From Xylanimonas ulmi (GTDB taxonomy: Bacteria; Actinomycetota; Actinomycetes; Actinomycetales; Cellulomonadaceae): a DNA stretch of 64,000 bases. A program made the position numbers and the translations under genes. The notes beneath the pieces were generated by a model. It was not told the origin of the DNA. It searched no databases and worked only from the letters and a program-made list of their open reading frames with translations. This document shows positions 53,289 to 61,720 of the stretch, one piece after another. Each line of letters opens with the position of its first letter. The stretch's first letter is position 1. The stretch covers positions 3,658,001 through 3,722,000 of the forward strand of contig NZ_SGWX01000001.1 in the NCBI RefSeq assembly GCF_004216535.1, given 5' to 3'.

Positions 53289-53310
53289 CGGTTCGGGCGC
53301 CCCACCGACT

Positions 53311-53328
53311 TTGTGACGACATTCACAA
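53311..53328. promoter_or_regulatory. Palindrome matching Rex and CRP-family operators
   Basis: TTGTGACGACATTCACAA. It matches TGTGA-N6-TCACA (CRP/GlxR) exactly and the Rex consensus TTGTGAA-N4-TTCACAA with one mismatch. On the menB strand it sits around -30 from the presumed start, a repressor- or activator-competent position. Confidence 0.75.
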
Positions 53329-53383
53329 GTGCGCGGCGCGCCTTGTCGAACGATTTCTCACGACATGGCGAGACGATGTGTGC

Positions 53384-53557
53384 ATGAGCGGCCTTCTCCT
53401 CCGCGAGGCGCTCGATCTCGATGTGATCGATCGTGACACCTCGCACGACCTGTACGCCTACGACGCCGCCGTCCGCGATCGCGATGCGTGCGGCATGACG
53501 CCCCCGTGCTCCCGGACGTTCGAGCACCTGCTCGACGACACCGAGTTCGTGGACTGA
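53384..53557 (+). CDS. Possible 57-residue acidic protein
   Basis: Short open frame, acidic (many Asp), with CGMTPPCSRTFEHLLDD near the end. No recognisable family and no convincing ribosome binding site. It lies in the menB-menC gap downstream of the palindrome at 53311, which could regulate it. May be spurious, but the third-position composition looks coding. Confidence 0.4.
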   Translation: MSGLLLREALDLDVIDRDTSHDLYAYDAAVRDRDACGMTPPCSRTFEHLLDDTEFVD

Positions 53558-53626
53558 GCCCACGGATCGCGCTACCCCGAGCACCCCTCGGTGGCCTGCC
53601 GTTCGTGGCCTTCCCTGACGCCCGCC

Positions 53627-53632
53627 TACGCT
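53627..53632 (+). promoter_or_regulatory. Leaderless -10 box of menC
   Basis: TACGCT six bases before GTG 53639. Confidence 0.5.
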
Positions 53633-53638
53633 GAACGC

Positions 53639-54778
53639 GTGCCCACCGGTCCTGCCCCCGCGCCTGTGCCGTCGCCCGTGACCCCCGGGGTGGCCCCGTC
53701 GACCCGTGTCGTGCCGTCGCGCCTCACCTCGCCGCAGGTCTGGTCGACGCCGCTGCGCACCCGGTTCCGCGGCCTGGACGTGCGTGACGGCGTGCTGCTG
53801 CGCGGTCAGGTGGGATGGGGCGAGCTGAGCCCGTTCTGGGACTACGACGACCCCGAGTCGGCCACATGGCTGCGCGCCGCGCGCGAGGCGGCCGACCAGG
53901 GCTGGCCCGCGCCCGTGCGCGCGAGAGTGCCGGTCAACGTCACGGTTCCCGCCGTCGGGCCCGACCGGGCGCGCGAGATCGTGCTGGCCTCGGGCGGGTG
54001 CCGGACGGCGAAGGTCAAGGTCGCACAGCGCGCGCCCGCTCCCTCGGGCGCCGCGAGGCCCGGGCCGCTGGAGCCCGTCGGGGCCGAGGTCGAGCGCGTC
54101 GACGCCGTGCGTGCGGCCTTCGACGAGCTGTACGGGCCCGGCGTGGGCCGCATCCGCGTGGACGCCAACGGCGGTTGGGATGTGGACGAGGCCGTGACCC
54201 ACCTGCGCGCCATCGACGCCGCCGCGGGCGGCCTCGAATACGCCGAGCAGCCCTGCGCCACCGTGGAGGACCTCGCCGCGCTGCGCCGCGCCCTGATCCG
54301 CGCGGGCCTCGACGTGCCCGTCGCCGCCGACGAGTCGATCCGCCGCGCCGCCGACCCCCTGCGCGTGGTCGCGCTCGCCGCCGCCGACGTCGTCGTGCTC
54401 AAGGTCCAGCCGCTGGGCGGCGTGCGCGCATGCCTCGACCTGGCCGAGCGGGTGGGGCTGCCCGTCGTGGTGTCCTCGGCGCTCGAGTCGTCGGTCGGGC
54501 TCGCCGCGGGCGTCGCGCTCGCCGCCGCGCTGCCCGACCTGCCGTACGCGTGCGGGCTCGCCACGTCCCAGCTCTTCGCGCACGACGTCGTCGCCGCGCC
54601 GCTGCTGCCCGTCGACGGCGCGCTGCCCGTGCTCGCGGCCGGCGACCCGCGCTTGGAGCCCGACGCCGCGGCGCTCGCGGCCGCCGCGCCCAGCGCGGAC
54701 GTGCGCGACGCGTGGCTCGCCCGTGCGGCACGCCTCGAGGCGTTGCTCGACGGCGAGGCCGCGGGGGGCGGGCGATGA
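53639..54778 (+). CDS. menC: o-Succinylbenzoate synthase
   Basis: Enolase-superfamily dehydratase in menaquinone synthesis. 379 residues. Catalytic Lys pair in AKVKVAQ, metal ligands in IRVDANGGW, EYAEQPC and AADESI, and second Lys in VVLKVQPLGG. A Pro/Val-rich N-terminal stretch of about 30 residues and a Pro/Ala-rich insertion near APAPSGAARPG are unusual. Leaderless GTG start. Its TGA overlaps the menD ATG. Confidence 0.93.
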   Translation: MPTGPAPAPVPSPVTPGVAPSTRVVPSRLTSPQVWSTPLRTRFRGLDVRDGVLLRGQVGWGELSPFWDYDDPESATWLRAAREAADQGWPAPVRARVPVNVTVPAVGPDRAREIVLASGGCRTAKVKVAQRAPAPSGAARPGPLEPVGAEVERVDAVRAAFDELYGPGVGRIRVDANGGWDVDEAVTHLRAIDAAAGGLEYAEQPCATVEDLAALRRALIRAGLDVPVAADESIRRAADPLRVVALAAADVVVLKVQPLGGVRACLDLAERVGLPVVVSSALESSVGLAAGVALAAALPDLPYACGLATSQLFAHDVVAAPLLPVDGALPVLAAGDPRLEPDAAALAAAAPSADVRDAWLARAARLEALLDGEAAGGGR

Positions 54779-56928
54779 GCGCGGACCGGTCCGGTGGGGT
54801 CGTCCCGACGCCGGGTGCTCTCGGTCCTGCTCCCGCGCTCGTGGCGGCGCGCGCGCTGGTCGCCGAGCTGGCCGCCTGCGGCGTGCGCGACGTCGTGCTC
54901 GCGCCCGGGTCGCGCTCGGCGCCCCTCGCGTACGCACTGGCCGCCGCCGACGCCGCCGGGGAGATCACGCTGCACGTGCGCGTCGACGAGCGGGCGGCGG
55001 GCTTCCTCGCGCTGGGCCTCGCGAAGGGATCGGCGATCGTCGACCGCGATCCCGTCGACCGCGATGCCGCCGGCCGCAATGCCGTAGTCCCGCCGCGCCC
55101 GGTCGTCGTCGTGACCACCTCGGGCACCGCCGTCGCGAACCTCCATCCTGCGGTGCTCGAGGCGCATCACGCGGATGTGCCCCTCGTGCTGGTGACCGCC
55201 GACCGGCCGCACGAGTTGCGTGGCACGGGGGCGTCGCAGACCACCGACCAAGTCGGCATCTTCGGCGCCGCCGTGCGGTACGCGCTCGACGTGCCGGCGC
55301 CCGACGGGCGCGACGGCGAGGTGCGCGACCTGCTCGCCGCCGCCGGGCGGGCGCTCGCCGCAGCGACCGGGCTGCGCGACCGCCACCCGGGTCCAGCGCA
55401 CCTCAACCTCGCGTTCCGCGAGCCGCTGCAGCCCGCCCTCGACGCGGACGCCGATCCGGCGATACCAGCCGAGCCGGCCCTGCCGACCGTGGCGCCGTTC
55501 GGCGCTGCCCGCCGCACCGTGGTCGTGCCCGCGGCGCCCGGGCCGGGCGCCGACCCCGCCTTGCCCGGCGATCCGGCGCACACGCTCGTCGTGGCGGGCG
55601 ACGGCGCGGGCCCCGACGCGCGCAGGCTCGCACAGGCGCAGGGCTGGCCCCTGCTCGCCGAGCCGTCCTCGGGCGCGTGCGGCGGACCCCACGCCGTCCA
55701 GGCGTACCGCGCGGCGCTCGGCGTCGAGGAGCTCGTGCGCGAGGTCGAGCACGTCGTCGTCTTCGGGCATCCCACACTGTCGCGGCCCGTGCAGCGGCTG
55801 CTGGGCAGGGCTGACGTCGCGGTGACCGTCGTGGCTCCGGGTGGGGGTCCGTGGCCCGACGCCGCGCGCAACGCGACGCGCGTGGTCGACGCACTCGACG
55901 AGCGATGGCTGCGACCGTCCGCGCCCGGACCGTCTGCGCCCGGACCGTCTGCGCCCGGACCGTCTGCGCCCGGGCCGGGTGCGCTCAGGCCCGATGTGCT
56001 CGGGCCCGATGCGCTCAGTCCCGCCGCCGTGGACGGGTCGGCGTTCCTCGCGCGATGGCGCGCGGCGTCGCGGGCCGCGGGAGCCGTCGTCGAGCGCGCG
56101 ACCGCGGCGGTCGAAGCCGGCCCGCTCGCCCAGCAACCCGACGCGGCGCTCGCCGTCGCGCGCGCGGTCGCCGCCGCGACCGGCCCGGGGGACGTGCTCG
56201 TCGTCGGGTCGTCCAACCCGGTCCGCGACCTCGACCTGGTGCTGTGCCTCGACCGCGCCGTCGACGCCCCGACGCCCGACGTCGTGGCCAACCGTGGTCT
56301 CGCCGGCATCGACGGCACCGTCTCGACGGCGTCGGGCGTCGCGCTCGCCGCGGCCCGCGCCGGTCGGCGCACGCGCGCGCTGCTCGGTGATCTGACGTTC
56401 CTGCACGACGTCGGGGGGCTGCTGCGCGGCCCGCTCGAGCCCGCCGTGGACCTGCAGTTCGTCGTCGTCAACGACGACGGCGGATCGATCTTCGCGACGC
56501 TTGAGCACGGGGCGCTCGCAGACGCCTCCGACGCGGGGGCGGCCGTGTTCGAGCGCGTCTTCGCCACTCCGCATGGCGCGGACCTGGGCGCGCTGTGCGC
56601 GGGCTACGGCGTCGGGCACCGGGCGGTCGCCGACGTGGCGGGGTTGCGCGCCGCGCTGGCCGCGCCCGCGCGCGGCGTCGAGGTCGTCGAGGTGCGGGCG
56701 CCGCGCGCGGACCGGCTCGCGCGGTCGCGGGCGCTGCACGATCAGGTTGTCGGCGCGATCCGAGCGGTGCTCGCACAGGGCGATTCGGCGGCATATCAGA
56801 CCGACGACGGCGACGCGGAGCCTGGTCAGCGCGGTGACCACAGAGAACTCTCAGGAACGGCCCAGAACGACGCCAGCCTGGTGGTGTTATCTCGGGTCAG
56901 GAGATCGAGGAGGCCAGGAACACCATGA
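54775..56928 (+). CDS. menD: 2-Succinyl-5-enolpyruvyl-6-hydroxy-3-cyclohexene-1-carboxylate synthase
   Basis: Thiamine diphosphate enzyme joining isochorismate and 2-oxoglutarate. 717 residues, longer than usual (about 550-600). Glu72 (HVRVDERAAGF) activates the cofactor; ANRGLAGIDGTVSTASG and VVNDDGGSIFATLEHG are the Mg-ThDP site. A SAPGP x4 linker (15-bp repeats) lies in the middle. The last ~45 residues, after AIRAVLAQG, do not look like MenD and run through the htrA promoter until a TGA overlapping the htrA ATG. Confidence 0.93.
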   Translation: MSADRSGGVVPTPGALGPAPALVAARALVAELAACGVRDVVLAPGSRSAPLAYALAAADAAGEITLHVRVDERAAGFLALGLAKGSAIVDRDPVDRDAAGRNAVVPPRPVVVVTTSGTAVANLHPAVLEAHHADVPLVLVTADRPHELRGTGASQTTDQVGIFGAAVRYALDVPAPDGRDGEVRDLLAAAGRALAAATGLRDRHPGPAHLNLAFREPLQPALDADADPAIPAEPALPTVAPFGAARRTVVVPAAPGPGADPALPGDPAHTLVVAGDGAGPDARRLAQAQGWPLLAEPSSGACGGPHAVQAYRAALGVEELVREVEHVVVFGHPTLSRPVQRLLGRADVAVTVVAPGGGPWPDAARNATRVVDALDERWLRPSAPGPSAPGPSAPGPSAPGPGALRPDVLGPDALSPAAVDGSAFLARWRAASRAAGAVVERATAAVEAGPLAQQPDAALAVARAVAAATGPGDVLVVGSSNPVRDLDLVLCLDRAVDAPTPDVVANRGLAGIDGTVSTASGVALAAARAGRRTRALLGDLTFLHDVGGLLRGPLEPAVDLQFVVVNDDGGSIFATLEHGALADASDAGAAVFERVFATPHGADLGALCAGYGVGHRAVADVAGLRAALAAPARGVEVVEVRAPRADRLARSRALHDQVVGAIRAVLAQGDSAAYQTDDGDAEPGQRGDHRELSGTAQNDASLVVLSRVRRSRRPGTP
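55915..55974. repeat. In-frame 15-bp minisatellite in menD
   Basis: Four units of ccgtctgcgcccgga type, encoding SAPGP repeats in a flexible linker. Confidence 0.9.
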
Positions 56929-58760
56929 GCATCGAGAACCACGACCAGCCCGCCGTCCCGGAGGGCTCCGACCCGGGCGCCACGCCCCAGGTCCCCGAGC
57001 AGACGCCAGCCGAGCAGACGTCGGCGCCGGAGCGCGGCGACGCGGCGCAGGGCGCCCCGGCCGCGCCCGCCCAGCCGACGCCGCACCCGCAGACTCAGCA
57101 GACCCAGGAGCTGCACCCGCAGCAGCACCCCACCACGCCGTACCCGCAGCAGGCGCCCGCGCGCCCGCAGCCGCAGTACGGCCAGTACGCCCCGGGTCAC
57201 CAGTCGCCCGCGCCGCAGCCCCCGTACGGCGCGAACCCGTACGGCCAGGCGCCGTACCCGCAGGCGGCGCAGCACCAGCCGGCGCAGCCGCAGCGCCGCG
57301 CGCCGTATCCGCAGCAGCAGGGCACCCAGCAGCAGGGCCCCCAGCAGCAGGGCCCGCAGCAGCAGGGCACCCAGCCCGGCGCGAGCTTCTCGAACCCCTA
57401 CCTCGCCACGCCGTCGTCGTCCGAGCCGTCGGCCCCCCAGCGTGAGCGCAAGCCGCGCGTGTGGGCGCCGGTCATCAGCGCGGCCGCCATCGCGGCCCTC
57501 CTGGCGAGCGGCGGCACGGCGGCGCTCATGCACGGGCTGTCGGACAACTCCACGCCGACGTCGATCGCCGAACTCGGCAACCCCGGTCGCGTCGACTCCG
57601 CGCCCGTCAAGGACTCCACGGCCACCAACCCCGACTGGCAGGCGGTCACGGCCGCGGTGTCGCCGTCGGTGGTCGCCATCCAGGTCGCCAGCACGCAGGG
57701 CGGCGCTGAGGGCTCGGGCCTCATCCTGGACGACGACGGCCACATCCTGACCAACAACCACGTCGTCTCGGGCGCCCAGAACAACATCGTCCAGGTCACG
57801 CTGTCCGACGGGCGCATCTTCCAGGCGAAGATCGTCGGCACCGACGCGACCACGGACCTCGCCGTCGTCGTGCTCCAGGACCCGCCGAGCAACCTGACTC
57901 CGGTCGCGCTCGGCGACTCCGACGCCGTCCAGGTCGGCGACCCGGTGCTCGCCGTCGGCAACCCGCTGGGGCTGGCCAACACCGCCACCACGGGCATCGT
58001 CTCCGCGCTCGACCGCCCCGTGACGGCGAGCGGTGAGGGCGCCGACACGCAGGTCGTGACCAACGCGATCCAGATCGACGCGGCCATCAACCCGGGCAAC
58101 TCGGGTGGCCCGCTGTTCGACGCGACCGGGCGCGTCATCGGCATCACCTCGTCGATCGCGACACTGTCGAGCGGGTCGAGCCAGTCGGGCTCGATCGGCC
58201 TGGGCTTCGCCATCCCGGTCAACCTCGCCAAGAACATCAGCTCGCAGCTCATCGAGAACGGGTCGGCGCAGCACGCGTTCCTCGGCGTGTCGATGGTGGA
58301 CGGCACCGCGACGGCCGACGGCGTCACACGCCGCGGCGCGCAGGTCCAGAACGTCACGTCGGGCTCGCCGGCGGCCACCGCGGGCATCCAGGCGGGCGAC
58401 GTCATCGTGGCGATCGGCGATCAGCCGGTCGGCGGCGCCGAGTCGCTGACGGCGTTCGTGCGCGAGCGTCAGGCGGGCGACCAGGCCGTCTTGACCGTCG
58501 TGCGTGGCGGCAGCGCGCAGCAGATCACCGTGACGCTCGCCGTGCGCGACGAGTCGACGCAGAGCGGCTCGGGTCAGCAGGGCGACCAGGGTCAGGTGCC
58601 GCCCGGGTTCGGCGACGGCTCGGGCTCGGACGGTTCGGGCTCGGACGGTTCGGGCTCCGACGGTTCGGGCTCGGGCTCGGGCTCGGGCTCGGACGGCTCG
58701 AGCTCGGACGGCTCGTCCGAGGGCGGCAACCTCTGGGACTGGCTGTTCGGGGGCAACTGA
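56925..58760 (+). CDS. htrA: HtrA/DegP-type membrane-anchored serine protease with PDZ domain
   Basis: 611-residue envelope quality-control protease. Residues 1-180 are a cytoplasmic Pro/Gln-rich tail (QQGTQQQGPQQQGPQ type repeats), then one membrane helix (about 183-205). The trypsin-like domain holds the triad His279 (LTNNHVV), Asp311 (TTDLAVV) and Ser393 (NPGNSGGPL). A PDZ domain (GVSMVDG ... AGIQAGDVIVAIGDQPVGG) follows, then a Gly-Ser-Asp repeat tail. AGGAGGCCAGGA precedes the ATG. Ends before a strong terminator. Confidence 0.95.
   Translation: MSIENHDQPAVPEGSDPGATPQVPEQTPAEQTSAPERGDAAQGAPAAPAQPTPHPQTQQTQELHPQQHPTTPYPQQAPARPQPQYGQYAPGHQSPAPQPPYGANPYGQAPYPQAAQHQPAQPQRRAPYPQQQGTQQQGPQQQGPQQQGTQPGASFSNPYLATPSSSEPSAPQRERKPRVWAPVISAAAIAALLASGGTAALMHGLSDNSTPTSIAELGNPGRVDSAPVKDSTATNPDWQAVTAAVSPSVVAIQVASTQGGAEGSGLILDDDGHILTNNHVVSGAQNNIVQVTLSDGRIFQAKIVGTDATTDLAVVVLQDPPSNLTPVALGDSDAVQVGDPVLAVGNPLGLANTATTGIVSALDRPVTASGEGADTQVVTNAIQIDAAINPGNSGGPLFDATGRVIGITSSIATLSSGSSQSGSIGLGFAIPVNLAKNISSQLIENGSAQHAFLGVSMVDGTATADGVTRRGAQVQNVTSGSPAATAGIQAGDVIVAIGDQPVGGAESLTAFVRERQAGDQAVLTVVRGGSAQQITVTLAVRDESTQSGSGQQGDQGQVPPGFGDGSGSDGSGSDGSGSDGSGSGSGSGSDGSSSDGSSEGGNLWDWLFGGN
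58611..58715. repeat. In-frame 15-bp Gly-Ser-Asp minisatellite in htrA
   Basis: Units of ggctcggacggttcg type, partly broken by shorter ggctcg repeats, in the disordered C-terminal tail. Confidence 0.85.
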
Positions 58761-58801
58761 CCGTCCGCGAGGACCTCGGCCCGCGGGCCTGAGAACTCCG
58801 C

Positions 58802-58836
58802 AGTGGGGCCCGGCGCCAGCGGCGCCGGGCCCCACT
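58802..58836. terminator. Strong bidirectional hairpin after htrA
   Basis: Perfect 16-bp stem AGTGGGGCCCGGCGCC with its complement, 3-base loop AGC, between convergent htrA and a TetR gene. Confidence 0.85.
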
Positions 58837-58853
58837 CGTGCGCGCTGGGTCTG

Positions 58854-59495
58854 CTACCGCGCGGTGGCGGGCTGGGGGAGCGGGGGCGCCGTGGTCGACC
58901 GGATCGTGGCGAGGGCGCTGCGCTCCAGGAAGGCGACCAGGTCGGCGGCGGGGATCGACTCGTCGGTCGCGGCGTCCACCAGGGCCTGCTCGGCCAGCGA
59001 GATCCAGGCGCGCACCGCGACGGCGCGCAGCGGCGACGGCGTGACGCCCAGTTCGTCGAGCATCTCGGTGGTGTGCTGGGCCAGCACGTCGCGCGCGTGC
59101 TGGATGGTCTCGCGCACCTGGGGGTCGCCCGACGACGCCCCGCGCACGATCGAGTAGAACGTCGCGTCGTGCTCCTGGACGAACGCCACGAACCGTTCGA
59201 GCACGTCGCGCAGGCGCTGCGAGGCGGGCAGGGCCGGGTCGGGCTCGGTCGCGTGGAGCATGGCGTCACGCGCGGTGAGCACGATCTGCTGGTGCAGGCC
59301 CTGGCGGGTGCCGAAGTAGTAGAAGACCAAGCCTGGCGAGACTCCCGCGGCGCTGGCCAGGTCTTCGACCGAGATGGCCTCGAGCGGGCGGTCGGCGAGC
59401 CAGTCGACGCCGATGGCCAGGAGCTGCTGGCGTCGCTCTTCGGGGCTCAGCCGCGTGCGGCGGCTGCGACCGGAGGCTCCGTGCAGCGCTGGCAT
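58854..59495 (-). CDS. TetR-family regulator beside DUF6230/DUF6114
   Basis: 213 residues with the helix-turn-helix SVEDLASAAGVSPGLVFYYF and a C-terminal ligand domain of the KstR2/FadR-like size. ATG 59495 is the best start before the conserved LSPEERRQQLL. Divergent from the DUF6230 gene; inverted repeats in the gap (59532-59568) are probable operators. Confidence 0.9.
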   Translation of the reverse strand: MPALHGASGRSRRTRLSPEERRQQLLAIGVDWLADRPLEAISVEDLASAAGVSPGLVFYYFGTRQGLHQQIVLTARDAMLHATEPDPALPASQRLRDVLERFVAFVQEHDATFYSIVRGASSGDPQVRETIQHARDVLAQHTTEMLDELGVTPSPLRAVAVRAWISLAEQALVDAATDESIPAADLVAFLERSALATIRSTTAPPLPQPATAR

Positions 59496-59531
59496 GCCTT
59501 GAGCATAGGGGGAGCGGCGCGCCGCAGACAC

Positions 59532-59568
59532 TGTTGACTCACCATCAACAACTATTGACGACACGTCA
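59532..59568. promoter_or_regulatory. Two palindromes and a promoter in the TetR-DUF6230 gap
   Basis: TGTTGA-N7-TCAACA (59532-59550) and TGACG-ACA-CGTCA (59556-59568). The second overlaps TTGACG (59555-59560), a good -35 box, with TACCTT 18 bases downstream (59579-59584) as -10. Typical layout for TetR repression of the plus-strand unit. Confidence 0.7.
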
Positions 59569-59634
59569 GTAAGAGGTCTACCTTCGGCGACTGTCCGGCG
59601 ACATGGAGGTCGCCCGTCGAAGGTGAGGGAACAC

Positions 59635-60231
59635 ATGAAGTTCAGCTCGCTCGCGCGTACGCGCACCCGTCGCGTCCTGCTCGCGACGGTTCCGACCGTC
59701 GCCGCCATCGCGCTCATCGGAGGCGGTGTGGCGCAAGGCGTCGTCCCCGTCTCCATGGCCGTGTCGGGGCAGCAGTTCAAGATCGCCGCCGACAAGCTCG
59801 AGGGCTCCGGCTTCTCCCAGTACGCCGGCGTCGCCGGTGAGGCCGACGGCACGGCGCACCCCGCCGCGATCGCCAACATCACCAACGCCAAGCTCTACAA
59901 CCTGTGCCAGTCCATCAAGGTGACCGACCACATCAGCCTTCTGATCAGCGCGGGAACCAACCCGGACCGCCCGGTCGAGGCGAGCAGCCTGCAGATCGGC
60001 ATGGACAACCTCTCGGGCGACGCCACGTTCAACTCGATCAAGATCGGCGTCGACGCCTCGACGGTCAGCACGGCGCAGAAGGGCAGCGCGAAGGACTTCG
60101 CGATGGACGCGGACTCCGTGACGATCGACAACCTTCAGCAGGTGTCGTGGAGCACGCAGGCCGCGGTCTTCAAGCTCACCGACCTCAAGCTCGGTGTGAA
60201 CCTCCAGGGCGCCGAGTGCTTCGCAGGGTGA
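59635..60231 (+). CDS. DUF6230 family secreted or anchored protein
   Basis: 198 residues. An N-terminal Arg-rich stretch and one hydrophobic helix (VLLATVPTVAAIALIGGGVA) act as signal or anchor. The rest is a beta-rich domain with repeated ligand-like strands (FKIAADKLEGSGFSQYAG, FAMDADSVTIDNLQQVSW) and a single Cys pair (NLCQSI, AECFAG). Actinobacterial family without known function, nearly always next to DUF6114. ATG 59635 follows AGGTGAGGGA. Confidence 0.85.
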   Translation: MKFSSLARTRTRRVLLATVPTVAAIALIGGGVAQGVVPVSMAVSGQQFKIAADKLEGSGFSQYAGVAGEADGTAHPAAIANITNAKLYNLCQSIKVTDHISLLISAGTNPDRPVEASSLQIGMDNLSGDATFNSIKIGVDASTVSTAQKGSAKDFAMDADSVTIDNLQQVSWSTQAAVFKLTDLKLGVNLQGAECFAG

Positions 60232-61592
60232 GATTCCGTCAGTGGCGTCAGGGGCGCCCCTTTTGGGGGGCGCTCCTGACTGTCCTGGCCGGCGTCGAGC
60301 TGTTCCTCTCGGGCCGGTTCGACCTCTCGGTGGGTGGGGTGGTGCTGCAGCTCGGGTTCGCCGGCATGCAGACGACGATCATCCCCATCGTCGTCGTGCT
60401 GGCCGGAGCGCTGGCGATGGCCCAGCCCGTGCACCACGTCTTCTACGGCGTGATCGCGCTGGTGCTGTCGGTGTACTCGCTCGTCGCCGTCAATGGCGGC
60501 GGGCTCGGTGTGGGGATGGCGCTGGGCGTCGTCGGGTCGATCGTCGTGGTGTCGTGGATGGCGCCGGTGGCGGCGTCCGAGCCGCCCACGGACACGGAGC
60601 CGGTCCACGCGCAGCCGGTCGCGGACGCGCCCGAGGACCCCGTGCTGCTGTTCGACGACGGACCGCGGCACGATCCGCAGGGGATGCGCTCGGCTGCGGC
60701 GGTGCTCGCCGTGGCCCTGGTCGCGGGCGGCCTGACCGGGGCGGCGCCGGCGGCGCCCGGCTCTGGGCTGTGCCTGTTCGGCTTCATCCTGTGCCGGTCG
60801 ACGGACCAGGACCCGACGGCGGGCTCGTCGCAGGCTCCGTCCCCGACGCCGGACGCCTCCGGCCAGCCGGCGCCCTCGTCGTCCGAGCCGGGCGACGGCG
60901 GTGCGCTCGGCGGGGTGGTCGACGGCCTGGGCGACGCCGTCGACGACCTCGGTGACGCCGTCGGCGGTCTGCTCGGCGGCGCGTCCGACGGCGGCGCGTC
61001 CGACGACGCGGCCTCCGACGACGCGGCCTCCGACGACGTGACCTCCGACGACGCGGCCTCCCCGGACGCGGCGGCCGAGCCGCCGTCGGTCACCGTGGAG
61101 GTCCCGCCCTCGGCCCCGCTGCCGCCAGAGGAGGGCCTGCCGCTTGTGCTCGGCGGGAACGAGGACCCTGACGTGTTCGCGATCCCGGCCGACCTCAAGG
61201 CGTCGGACCTGCGGATCTCGGGGCTGCGGACCATCGCGCTGGTGTCGGTCCCGGTCGGGGCCGGCTCGGGGGAGCGCCGCGCGGCGATCAAGCTGGTCGC
61301 CGACCACGTCGAGGTCGTCGGCTTCTCGCTGACGACCTACACCGACGGTGGGGCGGCCGGGACGCGCACGACGGCGTCGTCGGTCACGATGGACGGCTCG
61401 GCGACCATGTACCTCACGTCGGTCAGCGCGAGCGGCCCCGACGGCGAGGCGATCCGGCTCCTGGCGGACGACCCGCCGCAGTCGGTGACGGCGCTGCTGC
61501 TGGCGCTCACGGACCCGACGATCGGACTGCTCGGGGCGACGTCGGACCGGCAGGTGTGGTCGGGGTTCCAGGAGAGCGTCTGGGCGGGGTGA
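60228..61592 (+). CDS. DUF6114 membrane protein with extra C-terminal domain
   Basis: 454 residues, starting at GTG 60228 that overlaps the DUF6230 stop. The N-terminal 110 residues hold four helices (FWGALLTVLAGVELFLSG, TIIPIVVVLAGALAMA and others), the DUF6114 core. A loop and a further helix (SAAAVLAVALVAGGLTG) lead to a Ser/Asp/Ala-rich linker with four 15-bp-encoded SDDAA repeats and then a beta-rich domain (LVADHVEVVGFSLTTY, SSVTMDGSATMYLTSVSA) resembling the strands of DUF6230. Typical DUF6114 proteins are much shorter. Probably forms an envelope complex with DUF6230. Confidence 0.8.
   Translation: MRFRQWRQGRPFWGALLTVLAGVELFLSGRFDLSVGGVVLQLGFAGMQTTIIPIVVVLAGALAMAQPVHHVFYGVIALVLSVYSLVAVNGGGLGVGMALGVVGSIVVVSWMAPVAASEPPTDTEPVHAQPVADAPEDPVLLFDDGPRHDPQGMRSAAAVLAVALVAGGLTGAAPAAPGSGLCLFGFILCRSTDQDPTAGSSQAPSPTPDASGQPAPSSSEPGDGGALGGVVDGLGDAVDDLGDAVGGLLGGASDGGASDDAASDDAASDDVTSDDAASPDAAAEPPSVTVEVPPSAPLPPEEGLPLVLGGNEDPDVFAIPADLKASDLRISGLRTIALVSVPVGAGSGERRAAIKLVADHVEVVGFSLTTYTDGGAAGTRTTASSVTMDGSATMYLTSVSASGPDGEAIRLLADDPPQSVTALLLALTDPTIGLLGATSDRQVWSGFQESVWAG
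60999..61058. repeat. In-frame 15-bp minisatellite in the DUF6114 gene
   Basis: Four units of tccgacgacgcggcc type, encoding SDDAA repeats. Confidence 0.88.
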
Positions 61593-61681
61593 GGCGCGCG
61601 CACGGCTCGGTGTGATCGTTGGCACATGGCTCGTCGTGATTGCCGGCGCGGCGTACGATGGTGGCGATCGAATCGATTTGA

Positions 61682-61701
61682 CGGGCTGTTCGGACGGCCC
61701 G
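61682..61701 (+). other. Leader hairpin with UCGG loop before the MATE gene
   Basis: CGGGCTGT-TCGG-ACGGCCCG: eight stacked pairs (one U-G) closed by a tetraloop, ending 19 bases before the GTG start. May be a leader structure or a short-range attenuator. Confidence 0.45.
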
Positions 61702-61720
61702 CAGACCAAGACGGGCCACC

